This document shows, piece after piece, positions 17,060 through 25,028 of a stretch of DNA of 38,102 nt. The notes beneath the pieces were generated by a model that saw only the letters and a program-made list of their open reading frames with translations, searched no databases and had not been told where the DNA came from. The translations under genes and the position numbers were made by a program. This DNA comes from Pseudomonas lundensis (GTDB taxonomy: Bacteria > Pseudomonadota > Gammaproteobacteria > Pseudomonadales > Pseudomonadaceae): positions 1 through 38,102 of the forward strand of contig NZ_NQKI01000041.1 of the NCBI RefSeq assembly GCF_002269125.1, written 5' to 3'. Every line of letters begins with the position of its first letter. Within the stretch, counting starts at the first letter, position 1.

Positions 17060-18436
17060 ATGAAAATCATCATCCTCGGCGCAGGCCAGGTCGGCGGCAC
17101 CCTGGCAGAGCATCTGGCCAGTGAAGCCAACGACATCACAGTGGTCGATACCGACGGCGAACGCCTGCGCGACCTCGGTGACCGCCTCGACATCCGCACC
17201 ATTCAGGGCCGCGCCTCGTTGCCCAATGTGCTGCGTCAGGCAGGCGCCGACGATGCCGACATGCTGGTGGCGGTGACCAACAGCGACGAGACCAACATGG
17301 TCGCCTGCCAGGTGGCGTACTCGCTGTTCCACACCCCGACCAAAATTGCCCGGGTGCGCGAATCGGCCTACCTGAGCCGCGGTGAAGAGCTGTTCGACAA
17401 CGACGCGATTCCGGTCGATGTACTAATCAGCCCCGAGCAGGTCGTGACCAATTACATCAAACGCCTGATCGAACACCCCGGCGCCTTGCAAGTGATCGAC
17501 TTTGCTGAAGGCAAAGCACAACTGGTGGCGGTGAAGGCGTACTACGGCGGCCCGCTGATTGGTCAGCAATTGCGCCAATTGCGCGAACATATGCCGAACG
17601 TGGATACACGCGTGGCGGCTATTTTCCGACGTGATCGTCCGATTACCCCCCGTGGCGATACCGTGATCGAGGCAGACGACGAAGTCTTTTTCATCGCAGC
17701 CCGCGCCAACATTCGCGCTGTGATGAGCGAAATGCGCCGCCTGGACGAGAGCTACAAGCGCATCGTGATTGCCGGTGGTGGACAGATCGGTGAGCGGCTG
17801 GCCGAGGCCATTGAAAGCCGTTATCAGGTCAAGATCATCGAAATGAGCGCTGCACGCTGCCGCTATCTGTCGGACACGCTCGACAGCACGGTGGTGCTGC
17901 AAGGCAGCGCCTCGGACCGCGACCTGATGCTCGAGGAAAACATCGCCGACGCCGACCTGTTCCTGGCACTGACCAACGATGACGAAGCCAACATCATGTC
18001 GTCGCTGCTGGCCAAGCGTCTGGGGGCCAAGAAGGTCATGACCATCATCAACAACCCCGCGTATGTGGACCTGATTCAGGGCGGCGAAATCGACATCGCA
18101 ATCAGCCCTCAATTGGCCACCATCGGCACCTTGCTGGCCCACGTGCGCCGCGGCGATATCGTCAGCGTGCACTCTCTGCGGCGCGGTGCGGCCGAGGCCA
18201 TCGAAGCCATCGCCCACGGTGACTCGAAGTCGAGCAAGGTCATCGGACGGCGCATCGGTGAGATCCACTTGCCACCGGGCACCACCATTGGCGCGATCAT
18301 TCGTGATGAAGAAGTGCTGATTGCACACGACGCCACCGTCATCAATGCGGGTGACCACGTGATTTTGTTCCTTGTGGATAAAAAGCATATTCGCGACGTC
18401 GAGAAGCTGTTCCACGTAGGACTGAGCTTTTTCTAA
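17060..18436 (+). CDS. trkA: Trk potassium uptake system NAD-binding protein TrkA
   Basis: TrkA is the peripheral cytoplasmic regulator of the Trk K+ channel, gating TrkH/TrkG through nucleotide binding. The 458-residue protein is two tandem RCK units. The first Rossmann loop is GAGQVGGTLAEHLA (residues 7-20) followed by VVDTD; the second is GGGQIGERLAEAI (about 239-251). Each is followed by an RCK-C domain (about 145-220 and 370-455). CAGGA precedes the ATG. It is probably co-transcribed with rsmB upstream and the TPR gene 12 bases downstream. Confidence 0.97.
   Translation: MKIIILGAGQVGGTLAEHLASEANDITVVDTDGERLRDLGDRLDIRTIQGRASLPNVLRQAGADDADMLVAVTNSDETNMVACQVAYSLFHTPTKIARVRESAYLSRGEELFDNDAIPVDVLISPEQVVTNYIKRLIEHPGALQVIDFAEGKAQLVAVKAYYGGPLIGQQLRQLREHMPNVDTRVAAIFRRDRPITPRGDTVIEADDEVFFIAARANIRAVMSEMRRLDESYKRIVIAGGGQIGERLAEAIESRYQVKIIEMSAARCRYLSDTLDSTVVLQGSASDRDLMLEENIADADLFLALTNDDEANIMSSLLAKRLGAKKVMTIINNPAYVDLIQGGEIDIAISPQLATIGTLLAHVRRGDIVSVHSLRRGAAEAIEAIAHGDSKSSKVIGRRIGEIHLPPGTTIGAIIRDEEVLIAHDATVINAGDHVILFLVDKKHIRDVEKLFHVGLSFF
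18373..18381 (-). other. DnaA box (3' end of trkA)
   Basis: TGTGGATAA in the trkA coding sequence, 111 bases from the next copy in the TPR gene. Confidence 0.55.
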
Positions 18437-18448
18437 GGAGCCAGACGG

Positions 18449-18754
18449 ATGTTGGATTCACTCGAAAAGATGCTGGCCAAGGGTGTGGATAACGCATTGC
18501 TGCGTTTTGGACTGGGCAAGGGTTATCTCGACCTTGGGGATAACCTCAAGGCGGCAGAGCATCTGCAACGCTGCGTGACATTCGACCCCAAGTATTCCGC
18601 TGCGTGGAAGTTGTTGGGCAAAGCGTACGTGGCGGCAGGGGATCGGGATGCGGCGCGCTCGGCGTGGGAGCAGGGGCTTGCGGCAGCGCAGGCCCACGGC
18701 GACAAACAGGCCGAAAAAGAAATGACCGTGTTTTTGAAGAAGCTCGACAAGTAG
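18449..18754 (+). CDS. tetratricopeptide repeat protein (PA0015-like)
   Basis: This 101-residue all-helical cytoplasmic protein has about two TPR units (LRFGLGKGYLDLGDNLKAAE at 18-37 and AAWKLLGKAYVAAGDRDAAR at 51-70) with the usual Gly/Ala/Tyr pattern, ending in a Lys-rich tail. It is probably a protein-protein interaction adaptor; no partner is known from the sequence. AAGGAG stands eight bases before the ATG and the gene starts 12 bases after trkA. Small TPR genes occur next to trkA in other pseudomonads. Confidence 0.88.
   Translation: MLDSLEKMLAKGVDNALLRFGLGKGYLDLGDNLKAAEHLQRCVTFDPKYSAAWKLLGKAYVAAGDRDAARSAWEQGLAAAQAHGDKQAEKEMTVFLKKLDK
18484..18492 (-). other. DnaA box (within the TPR gene)
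   Basis: TGTGGATAA near the 5' end of the TPR gene, in the same orientation as the copy at 18373. Confidence 0.55.
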
Positions 18755-18803
18755 TCACTGCCGTAACCTGCGCCAGCAACTACAAGGTCTATGGGAGGGC
18801 GCT

Positions 18804-19691
18804 TCAGTACCAGCGCGCTTCGCCCGGCGGACGCTTTTTGAAGCGTTTCATGCTCCACATGTACTGGCTCGGGTAAGCCCGCACATATTTCTCCACCACT
18901 TGGCTCATCGCTTTGCACGACGTTTCTGTGTCGGTGCTGTACATGGCTTCGGGCGCCGCCTCAAGAATCACTTTGAAGCCCGAGCCGTCAGGCAGGCGCA
19001 AGGCGTGCAGGAACACCCCCACGGCTTTGCCGCCCGCCAGCATGTTGGGCACAAACTTGCTGGTCAGGGCCATGGTGCCGAGGAACGGTACGAAGATACC
19101 CGCCGATTCCGCGGGCTCCGGGTCTGCCGGGATGCCGACCTGACCGCCTTTGCGCACTTCTTTGATGACACTCAGGATGCCTTCTTTGGTCGACGCCGCC
19201 ACGCGGTTGCCCAATTGCACGCGCTGTTTGCGAAGCAGTTCGTCCACGGCCTTGAGCTTGGGCGGGCGGTAGAAAATAATCGGCTTGCACTGGCTGCAAT
19301 AGAAGTGATTGAGCACTTCCCAGTTACCCAGGTGGCTCGTGATCCCGACCACACCCTTGCCGGAGGCCAGAGCGTCCTTGAGCACGTCCAGCCCTTCAAC
19401 TTCACGCACCAGGTCGATGGAACGCTGGGCAGGCCAGATCCACGCGCAGGCGCTTTCCGTCAGGCTTTTGCCGATGTCCTTAAGGCTTTGGCCCACCAGT
19501 TGCTCACGAGCAACCGGGTCCATTTCCGGGAAGCATTTCGCGAGGTTGATCCGCACCACTTCCCGCGAACGGTTGGGCAGTTTCCACATCAGCCAGCCGA
19601 TGGCCGAGCCCACACGCTGCACTGCACCCCACGGGAGCATGGCAAACACGCGCAACGCCCCGACCAACAAGGCACCTTTAAACTTTTCCAC
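18804..19691 (-). CDS. lpxL: lipid A biosynthesis lauroyl acyltransferase (LpxL/HtrB family)
   Basis: This is a secondary lipid A acyltransferase of the inner-membrane inner face, transferring an acyl chain (laurate or 2-hydroxylaurate precursor in pseudomonads) onto Kdo-lipid IVA. The protein has an N-terminal membrane-associated region (ALLVGALRVFAML), the catalytic H-x4-E box TSHLGNWE (His120, Glu125), and the conserved GIPADPEPAESAG and FVPFLG segments. A GTG at 19691 is preferred: it has GGGA eight bases upstream and gives 295 residues. The ATG at 19709, six codons further out, has no ribosome site. It is convergent with the TPR gene. An ATP-independent acyltransferase of closely related type (LpxM-like) cannot be excluded. 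Confidence 0.88.
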   Translation of the reverse strand: MEKFKGALLVGALRVFAMLPWGAVQRVGSAIGWLMWKLPNRSREVVRINLAKCFPEMDPVAREQLVGQSLKDIGKSLTESACAWIWPAQRSIDLVREVEGLDVLKDALASGKGVVGITSHLGNWEVLNHFYCSQCKPIIFYRPPKLKAVDELLRKQRVQLGNRVAASTKEGILSVIKEVRKGGQVGIPADPEPAESAGIFVPFLGTMALTSKFVPNMLAGGKAVGVFLHALRLPDGSGFKVILEAAPEAMYSTDTETSCKAMSQVVEKYVRAYPSQYMWSMKRFKKRPPGEARWY

Positions 19692-19692
19692 A
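19684..19692 (+). other. DnaA-box variant TTTTCCACA at the lpxL start
   Basis: Matches the relaxed consensus TT(A/T)TNCACA and covers the proposed GTG start of lpxL. It is weaker evidence than the exact copies. Confidence 0.35.
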
Positions 19693-19781
19693 GGGGGGTT
19701 CCCATTCAATACAAAAACAGCGTTTGTAGTCGCGGCCGAGGCAAGCGGCTGCGACCACGGGGTTCAAGAGTGGCCAGCATT

Positions 19782-20339
19782 CTAACCGCCGTTTGCCAGC
19801 TCCGCGTAGCGGTAGCAGGTGGTGGCGTGGTCCATGACCATGCCACTGGCTTGCATGAAGGCGTAGCAAATGGTCGGGCCGACGAACGTGAACCCGGCTT
19901 TTTTCAAGCCTTTGCTCATGGCTTCGGCCTCGGGCGTAACCGCCGGAAACTCATGCCGTTCGGTGAAGTGATTGATCTTGGGCGTCCCTCCCACAAACGA
20001 CCACAAGAACGCCACCGGGTTGTCCAACGCCAGCCAGGCCTGGGCATTGCGCCGGGCACCCGCCACTTTCAGGCGGTTGCGAATGATCCCCGGATCTTGC
20101 AGCAACCTCTCTATTTCGGCGTCGCTCATGACCGCCAGGCGCTCGGCATCAAAGCCGAACATGACCTTGCGATAGTGCTCGCGTTTCTTCAAAACCGTGA
20201 TCCATGACAGGCCCGCCTGGAACCCTTCGAGCAATAACAACTCGAACAACCCGTGCGCATCGCGCAACGGCACGCCCCACTCAAGATCGTGATAGGCCAT
20301 GTACAGAGGGTCATCCGAACACCAGAAACAACGTGCCAT
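19782..20339 (-). CDS. tag: DNA-3-methyladenine glycosylase I (Tag)
   Basis: Tag excises 3-methyladenine from alkylated DNA to start base-excision repair. The 185-residue protein has the N-terminal zinc ligands Cys4 and His17 (MARCFWCSDDPLYMAYHD), the completing HATTC motif near the C-terminus, and the LLLEGFQAGLSWITVLKKR segment that forms the base pocket in this helix-hairpin-helix family. The open frame runs far upstream across glyQ, but the true start is at 20339, preceded by GGAG seven bases away. It diverges from glyQ across 81 bp, the conserved Pseudomonas arrangement. Confidence 0.96.
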   Translation of the reverse strand: MARCFWCSDDPLYMAYHDLEWGVPLRDAHGLFELLLLEGFQAGLSWITVLKKREHYRKVMFGFDAERLAVMSDAEIERLLQDPGIIRNRLKVAGARRNAQAWLALDNPVAFLWSFVGGTPKINHFTERHEFPAVTPEAEAMSKGLKKAGFTFVGPTICYAFMQASGMVMDHATTCYRYAELANGG

Positions 20340-20375
20340 AAAGGCTCCAAGAGGTGGAGGCGCGACCGAATCGGG

Positions 20376-20381
20376 TATACT
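20376..20381 (+). promoter_or_regulatory. possible -10 element of the glyQS operon
   Basis: TATACT (5/6 to TATAAT) lies 40 bases before the glyQ start in the tag-glyQ divergent gap. No convincing -35 hexamer is found at standard spacing. Confidence 0.3.
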
Positions 20382-20420
20382 CCCGCTCTTTAAATCGCAG
20401 CCCAAGAAACAGGTGAATTT

Positions 20421-21374
20421 GTGAGCCAGCCTACGCCAGCAGTGCGTACCTTCCAAGACTTGATCCTCGCCCTCCAGCAATACTGGGCCGAGCAAGGTTG
20501 TGTGGTGCTTCAGCCCTACGATATGGAAGTGGGCGCCGGCACATTCCATACCGCCACTTTTTTGCGCTCCCTGGGCCCAGAAACGTGGAACGCCGCTTAT
20601 GTGCAGCCCAGTCGTCGTCCGACTGACGGCCGCTACGGCGAAAACCCGAACCGTTTGCAGCACTACTACCAGTTCCAGGTGGTATTGAAGCCAAACCCGC
20701 CTAATTTCCAGGAGCTGTACCTGGGCTCGCTGAAACACATCGGCCTCGACCCGCTGGTGCACGACATCCGTTTCGTTGAAGACAACTGGGAATCGCCAAC
20801 ATTGGGCGCCTGGGGTCTGGGCTGGGAAATCTGGCTCAACGGCATGGAAGTCACCCAGTTCACCTACTTCCAGCAAGTAGGCGGCATTGAGTGCTACCCG
20901 GTAACCGGCGAAATCACCTACGGTCTTGAGCGACTGGCGATGTACCTGCAAGGCGTGGATTCCGTCTACGACCTGGTCTGGACTGACGGCCCGTTCGGCA
21001 AAGTGACCTACGGCGACGTGTTCCACCAGAACGAAGTCGAGCAGTCGACTTACAACTTCGAACACGCCAACGTCGACAAACTGTTTGAACTGTTCGATTT
21101 CTACGAAAGCGAAGCCAAGCGCCTGATCGAACTCGACCAGCCGCTGCCGTTGCCAAGCTACGAAATGGTGCTCAAGGCGTCGCACACCTTCAACTTGCTG
21201 GATGCGCGCCGGGCCATTTCCGTGACGGCTCGTCAGCAGTACATCCTGCGTGTGCGTACCCTGGCGCGTTCGGTGGCTCAGGCGTACCTCGAAGCTCGCG
21301 CCAAGTTGGGCTTCCCGATGGCACCCCCTGATTTGCGTGATGAAGTGTTGGCTAAGTTGGAGGCTGCACAATGA
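20421..21374 (+). CDS. glyQ: glycine-tRNA ligase alpha subunit
   Basis: GlyQ is the catalytic alpha subunit of the bacterial alpha2-beta2 glycyl-tRNA synthetase. The 317-residue class II core is visible: QDLILALQQYWAEQGCVVLQ (about 12-31), PYDMEVGAGTFHTATFLR, motif-2-like YVQPSRRPTDGRYGENPNR, and YQFQVVLKP. Translation starts at GTG with AGGTGA about six bases upstream. The stop overlaps glyS in ATGA. Confidence 0.97.
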   Translation: MSQPTPAVRTFQDLILALQQYWAEQGCVVLQPYDMEVGAGTFHTATFLRSLGPETWNAAYVQPSRRPTDGRYGENPNRLQHYYQFQVVLKPNPPNFQELYLGSLKHIGLDPLVHDIRFVEDNWESPTLGAWGLGWEIWLNGMEVTQFTYFQQVGGIECYPVTGEITYGLERLAMYLQGVDSVYDLVWTDGPFGKVTYGDVFHQNEVEQSTYNFEHANVDKLFELFDFYESEAKRLIELDQPLPLPSYEMVLKASHTFNLLDARRAISVTARQQYILRVRTLARSVAQAYLEARAKLGFPMAPPDLRDEVLAKLEAAQ

Positions 21375-23425
21375 GTGCTCAAGATTTTCTGGTTGAACTG
21401 GGCACTGAAGAACTGCCACCAAAAGCCCTCAACACACTGGCCGAAGCCTTTCTCGCCGGGATTGAAAAGGGCCTGCAAAACGCTGGCCTGAACTTCTCCG
21501 CGAAAAAAGTCTACGCGGCGCCGCGTCGTCTGGCCGTGCTGTTGACGCAGCTCGACACTCAGCAGCCGGACCGCAGCATCAACATCGACGGCCCGCCACG
21601 TCAGGCCGCATTCGATGCTGAAGGCAACCCGACTCAGGCAGCCTTGGGTTTTGCCAAAAAATGCGGCGTTGAACTGAGCGAAATCGATCAAAGCGGTCCG
21701 AAACTGCGTTTCAGCCAGGTGATTGTAGGCAAGCCGACCGCCAGCCTGCTGCCGACCATCGTTGAAGATTCATTGAATGACTTGCCGATTCCAAAGCGCA
21801 TGCGCTGGGGCGCGCGCAAGGAAGAATTCGTACGTCCGACCCAGTGGCTGGTCATGCTGCTGGGCGATGAAGTGGTCGACTGCACGATCCTTGCGCAGAA
21901 AGCCGGTCGCGACTCCCGTGGTCACCGCTTCCACCACCCTGAAAGCGTGCGTATCACCTCGCCCGCCAACTACCTTGAGGACCTGCGCAAAGCCTACGTA
22001 CTGGCGGACTTCAACGAGCGCCGTGAGCTGATTGCCAAACGCGTGGCCGAGTTGGCGACGCTGCAGGAAGGCACCGCCATCGTGCCGCCAAGCCTGCTCG
22101 ACGAAGTGACTGCGCTGGTCGAATGGCCTGTGCCGCTGGTGTGCTCGTTCGAAGAACGCTTCCTTGATGTACCGCAAGAAGCGCTGATTACCACCATGCA
22201 GGACAACCAGAAGTATTTCTGCCTGCTGGACGTGGATGGCAAGTTGCTGCCGCGCTTTATCACCGTGGCCAATATTGAGAGCAAAGACCCGCAGCAGATC
22301 ATCTCGGGTAACGAGAAAGTCGTGCGCCCACGCCTGACGGACGCCGAGTTCTTCTTCAAGCAAGACAAGAAGCAGACGCTCGAAGACTTCAACCTGCGCC
22401 TGCAAAACGTGGTGTTCCAGGCGCAATTGGGCAGCGTGTTCGACAAAGCCGAGCGCGTGTCCAAATTGGCCGCATTCATCGCGCCGCGCATTGGCGGCGA
22501 CGCCCAGCGTGCTGCTCGTGCAGGCTTGTTGTCCAAGTGCGACCTGGCCACTGAAATGGTTGGCGAGTTCCCGGAAATGCAAGGCATTGCCGGTTATTAC
22601 TACGCCCTCAATGACGGCGAGCCGGAAGACGTTGCACTGGCGCTCAACGAGCAGTACATGCCACGTGGCGCAGGCGCTGAACTGCCGGGCACCCTGACCG
22701 GTGCAGCAGTGGCCATCGCTGACAAGCTCGACACCCTGGTCGGCATCTTCGGTATTGGCATGTTGCCAACCGGCAGCAAAGACCCGTATGCCTTGCGCCG
22801 TGCTGCGCTGGGAATCTTGCGCATCCTGATCGAGAAAAAGCTCGACCTCGACCTGACTGAAGCCGTGAATTTCGCGGTTACAGCGTTCGGCGCCAAGATC
22901 AAGTCGGCGGGGCTGGCGGATCAAGTGCTGGAGTTCATCTTCGACCGCCTGCGTGCGCGCTATGAAGACGAAGGCGTGGACGTGGCAACTTACCTCTCGG
23001 TACGTGCCCTGCAACCGACCTCGGCGCTGGACTTCGATCAGCGCGTGCAAGCCGTTCAGGCGTTCCGTCAATTGCCGGAAGCCGCAGCACTGGCTGCCGT
23101 GAACAAGCGCGTTTCGAACCTGTTGAGCAAAGTGGACGGCAAGGTGTCGACCCACGTTGAAGCCAAGTTCTTCGACAACGCCAGCGAGTTCTCGCTGTAC
23201 TCGGCCATTCAAAAGGCCGATGAAGCGGTACAGCCGATGGCTGCCGCCCGTCAGTACAACGAAGCGTTGACCCGTCTGGCCGCTCTGCGCGAGCCGGTGG
23301 ATGCATTCTTCGAAGCCGTGATGATCAACGCCGACGACGCCAATGTGCGGGCTAACCGCTACGCATTGCTGGCGCGCCTACGCGGTCTGTTCCTCGGCGT
23401 TGCCGACATCTCGCTGCTGGGCTAA
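21371..23425 (+). CDS. glyS: glycine-tRNA ligase beta subunit
   Basis: GlyS is the beta subunit that recognises tRNA-Gly and completes the alpha2-beta2 synthetase. The 684-residue protein begins with the family N-terminus DFLVELGTEELPPKAL and contains TTMQDNQKYF and FFFKQDKKQTL. The HD-like region is around residues 370-450, and the C-terminal half forms the DALR-type anticodon-binding domain. Length is normal. Coupled to glyQ by a four-base overlap and followed 10 bases later by gmhB. Confidence 0.97.
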   Translation: MSAQDFLVELGTEELPPKALNTLAEAFLAGIEKGLQNAGLNFSAKKVYAAPRRLAVLLTQLDTQQPDRSINIDGPPRQAAFDAEGNPTQAALGFAKKCGVELSEIDQSGPKLRFSQVIVGKPTASLLPTIVEDSLNDLPIPKRMRWGARKEEFVRPTQWLVMLLGDEVVDCTILAQKAGRDSRGHRFHHPESVRITSPANYLEDLRKAYVLADFNERRELIAKRVAELATLQEGTAIVPPSLLDEVTALVEWPVPLVCSFEERFLDVPQEALITTMQDNQKYFCLLDVDGKLLPRFITVANIESKDPQQIISGNEKVVRPRLTDAEFFFKQDKKQTLEDFNLRLQNVVFQAQLGSVFDKAERVSKLAAFIAPRIGGDAQRAARAGLLSKCDLATEMVGEFPEMQGIAGYYYALNDGEPEDVALALNEQYMPRGAGAELPGTLTGAAVAIADKLDTLVGIFGIGMLPTGSKDPYALRRAALGILRILIEKKLDLDLTEAVNFAVTAFGAKIKSAGLADQVLEFIFDRLRARYEDEGVDVATYLSVRALQPTSALDFDQRVQAVQAFRQLPEAAALAAVNKRVSNLLSKVDGKVSTHVEAKFFDNASEFSLYSAIQKADEAVQPMAAARQYNEALTRLAALREPVDAFFEAVMINADDANVRANRYALLARLRGLFLGVADISLLG

Positions 23426-23435
23426 GGGGCTGCTG

Positions 23436-23969
23436 TTGAAACTGGTGATTCTCGATCGGGACGGCGTGATCAATTACGACTCCGACGCTTACATCAAGTC
23501 TGTCGAGGAGTGGATCCCGCTCCCCGGCGCGATCGAGGCTATCGCGCAGTTGAGCAAGGCCGGCTGGACGGTGTCCATCGCCACCAACCAGTCCGGCATT
23601 GCACGCGGTTACTACGACCTCGCCACCCTGAACGCCATGCACGCCCGTCTCCGGGCGCTAGTGGCGGAGCAGGGCGGCGAAGTTGGCTTGATTGTTTTTT
23701 GCCCGCATGGGCCCGATGAGGGTTGTGCCTGTCGCAAGCCAAAACCCGGCATGTTGCGCACGATTGCCGAGCATTACGGCGTTGATTTACATGAATGTTG
23801 GTTTGTGGGCGACAGTTTGGGTGACTTGCAAGCTGCAGAAGCCGTCGGTTCACAGCCTGTTTTGGTAAAAACCGGAAAAGGCGAAAAAACGTTCGAAAAA
23901 AATCTGCCGGCTACTACCCTGATTTTTGACGATCTGGCGGCAGTTGCCGCAGAACTTATCCACACATAA
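23436..23969 (+). CDS. gmhB: D-glycero-beta-D-manno-heptose 1,7-bisphosphate 7-phosphatase GmhB
   Basis: GmhB dephosphorylates heptose 1,7-bisphosphate on the way to ADP-heptose for the LPS inner core. The 177-residue HAD-family enzyme has the nucleophile motif LDRDGVIN (Asp7, Asp9), ATNQSGI for motif 2, and the structural zinc set Cys89, His91, Cys97, Cys99 in CPHGPDEGCACRKPKPG. The frame is open back into glyS, but AAGGGG placed six bases before a TTG at 23436 marks the start, giving MKLVILDRDG. Rare TTG initiation may lower expression. A DnaA box overlaps its last codons. Confidence 0.94.
   Translation: MKLVILDRDGVINYDSDAYIKSVEEWIPLPGAIEAIAQLSKAGWTVSIATNQSGIARGYYDLATLNAMHARLRALVAEQGGEVGLIVFCPHGPDEGCACRKPKPGMLRTIAEHYGVDLHECWFVGDSLGDLQAAEAVGSQPVLVKTGKGEKTFEKNLPATTLIFDDLAAVAAELIHT
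23956..23964 (+). other. DnaA box (last codons of gmhB)
   Basis: Exact TTATCCACA at the 3' end of gmhB, just before the gap to plsC. Confidence 0.6.
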
Positions 23970-24046
23970 GGCATTTTTGAACACCGGCTGACGTCCGTTG
24001 CCCAGGTCTGTTCACAAATGCGTTATCCGCAACGGTAAAAGCCTCT

Positions 24047-24817
24047 ATGTCGATCCTGCAGGCCATCAGAACTTTTTTCTTTTACCTGCTGTTGGGCACC
24101 AGCTCGCTGCTGTGGTGCTCGCTGAGTTTTTTTGTCGCCCCCTTTCTGCCGTTCCGTGCGCGTTATCGTTTTATCAACGTGTACTGGTGCCGCTGTGCAC
24201 TGTGGCTGACACGGGTGTTCCTGAACATTCACGTTGAGGTCAAGGGCGCAGAAAATGTCCCGCAGCGCCCGTGCGTGATTCTGGCCAACCACCAAAGTAC
24301 CTGGGAGACGTTTTTTCTCTCGGCTTACTTTCAACCGCTGAGCCAAGTGCTCAAACGGGAGCTGTTGTATGTGCCGTTCTTTGGTTGGGCCATGGCCATG
24401 CTGCGCCCCATCGCCATCGACCGTGAAAACCCGAAGGCGGCACTCAAACACATTGCTAAAAAGGGCGACGAGCTGCTCAAGGACAACATTTGGGTGCTGA
24501 TTTTCCCGGAGGGCACGCGGGTTCCCTACGGCACGGTGGGCAAGTTCTCACGGGGCGGTACGGCGCTGGCGGTCAACGCAGAATTGCCTGTCTTGCCGAT
24601 TGCGCATAACGCGGGCAAGTACTGGCCCAAAGAGGGCTGGGCGAAAAAAACCGGCACTATTGAAGTGGTCATTGGCGAACCGATGTACGCCAACGGCACT
24701 GGCCCACGGGCAATTGCCGAACTCAATGACCGGGTTCAAGCCTGGAACGAGCAAGCCCAGCGCGACATGGGTTCCCTCCCGCCCGTGGCGGCACCGGCAG
24801 ATGCATCGCTAAGCTGA
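24047..24817 (+). CDS. plsC: 1-acyl-sn-glycerol-3-phosphate acyltransferase (PlsC/LptA)
   Basis: This membrane acyltransferase makes phosphatidic acid from lysophosphatidic acid. The 256-residue protein has an N-terminal membrane anchor (about residues 8-32), then the acyltransferase block with His82 and Glu87 in NHQSTWE (an H-x4-E version of the usual H-x4-D) and FPEGTR at 153-158. In P. aeruginosa its orthologue is the gene next to gyrB; here the next gene is an MFS transporter, so the synteny ends at this gene. The Shine-Dalgarno is weak (ggtaaa). Confidence 0.92.
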   Translation: MSILQAIRTFFFYLLLGTSSLLWCSLSFFVAPFLPFRARYRFINVYWCRCALWLTRVFLNIHVEVKGAENVPQRPCVILANHQSTWETFFLSAYFQPLSQVLKRELLYVPFFGWAMAMLRPIAIDRENPKAALKHIAKKGDELLKDNIWVLIFPEGTRVPYGTVGKFSRGGTALAVNAELPVLPIAHNAGKYWPKEGWAKKTGTIEVVIGEPMYANGTGPRAIAELNDRVQAWNEQAQRDMGSLPPVAAPADASLS

Positions 24818-24824
24818 GGCAAAT

Positions 24825-24833
24825 TGTGGATAA
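24825..24833 (-). other. DnaA box after plsC
   Basis: Exact TGTGGATAA followed at once by a one-mismatch copy (TTGTGCACA, complementary orientation, around 24836) and a strongly A/T-rich stretch to 24943. Confidence 0.6.
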
Positions 24834-24909
24834 CGTGTGCACAAGTTTTGGATTTCTTTCTAAAAACGCCTGTAACTCGATGATTTAATTACTTATTTCT
24901 CGGTATGAC

Positions 24910-24923
24910 TTTTTAGCTAAAAA
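24910..24923. repeat. 14-bp perfect palindrome in A/T-rich gap
   Basis: TTTTTAGCTAAAAA is its own reverse complement. It lies between the DnaA box at 24825 and the terminator at 24944, in a 100-base A/T-rich tract. Role unknown. Confidence 0.5.
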
Positions 24924-24943
24924 CGTGCATAAGTTTTTCTAAG

Positions 24944-24981
24944 GCACAAAAAAACCGGCGCTTTGGCCGGTTTTTTTGTGC
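24944..24981. terminator. strong bidirectional intrinsic terminator between plsC and the MFS gene
   Basis: Perfect 16-base arms (24944-24959 and 24966-24981) with a GCTTTG loop. The CCGGC/GCCGG core is flanked by A7 on one side and T7 on the other, so it can stop both plsC-side transcripts and the converging MFS transcript. Confidence 0.88.
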
Positions 24982-25028
24982 GCTTCGTACACCGTTTTAC
25001 TGTGGCCTGGGCCGGTTCACACCGCGCC

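Noticed and set aside
19782..21422. 546-codon minus-strand open frame covering tag and glyQ
   Set aside because: Only the first third in genomic coordinates is Tag; the rest is antisense to glyQ. The Tag start at 20339 has a ribosome site and zinc ligands at the expected positions.
24818..24943. possible oriC (DnaA boxes plus A/T-rich DNA)
   Set aside because: Only one exact and one imperfect box lie here, and none of dnaA, dnaN, rpmH or gyrB is in the window. It was kept only as a DnaA-box site.
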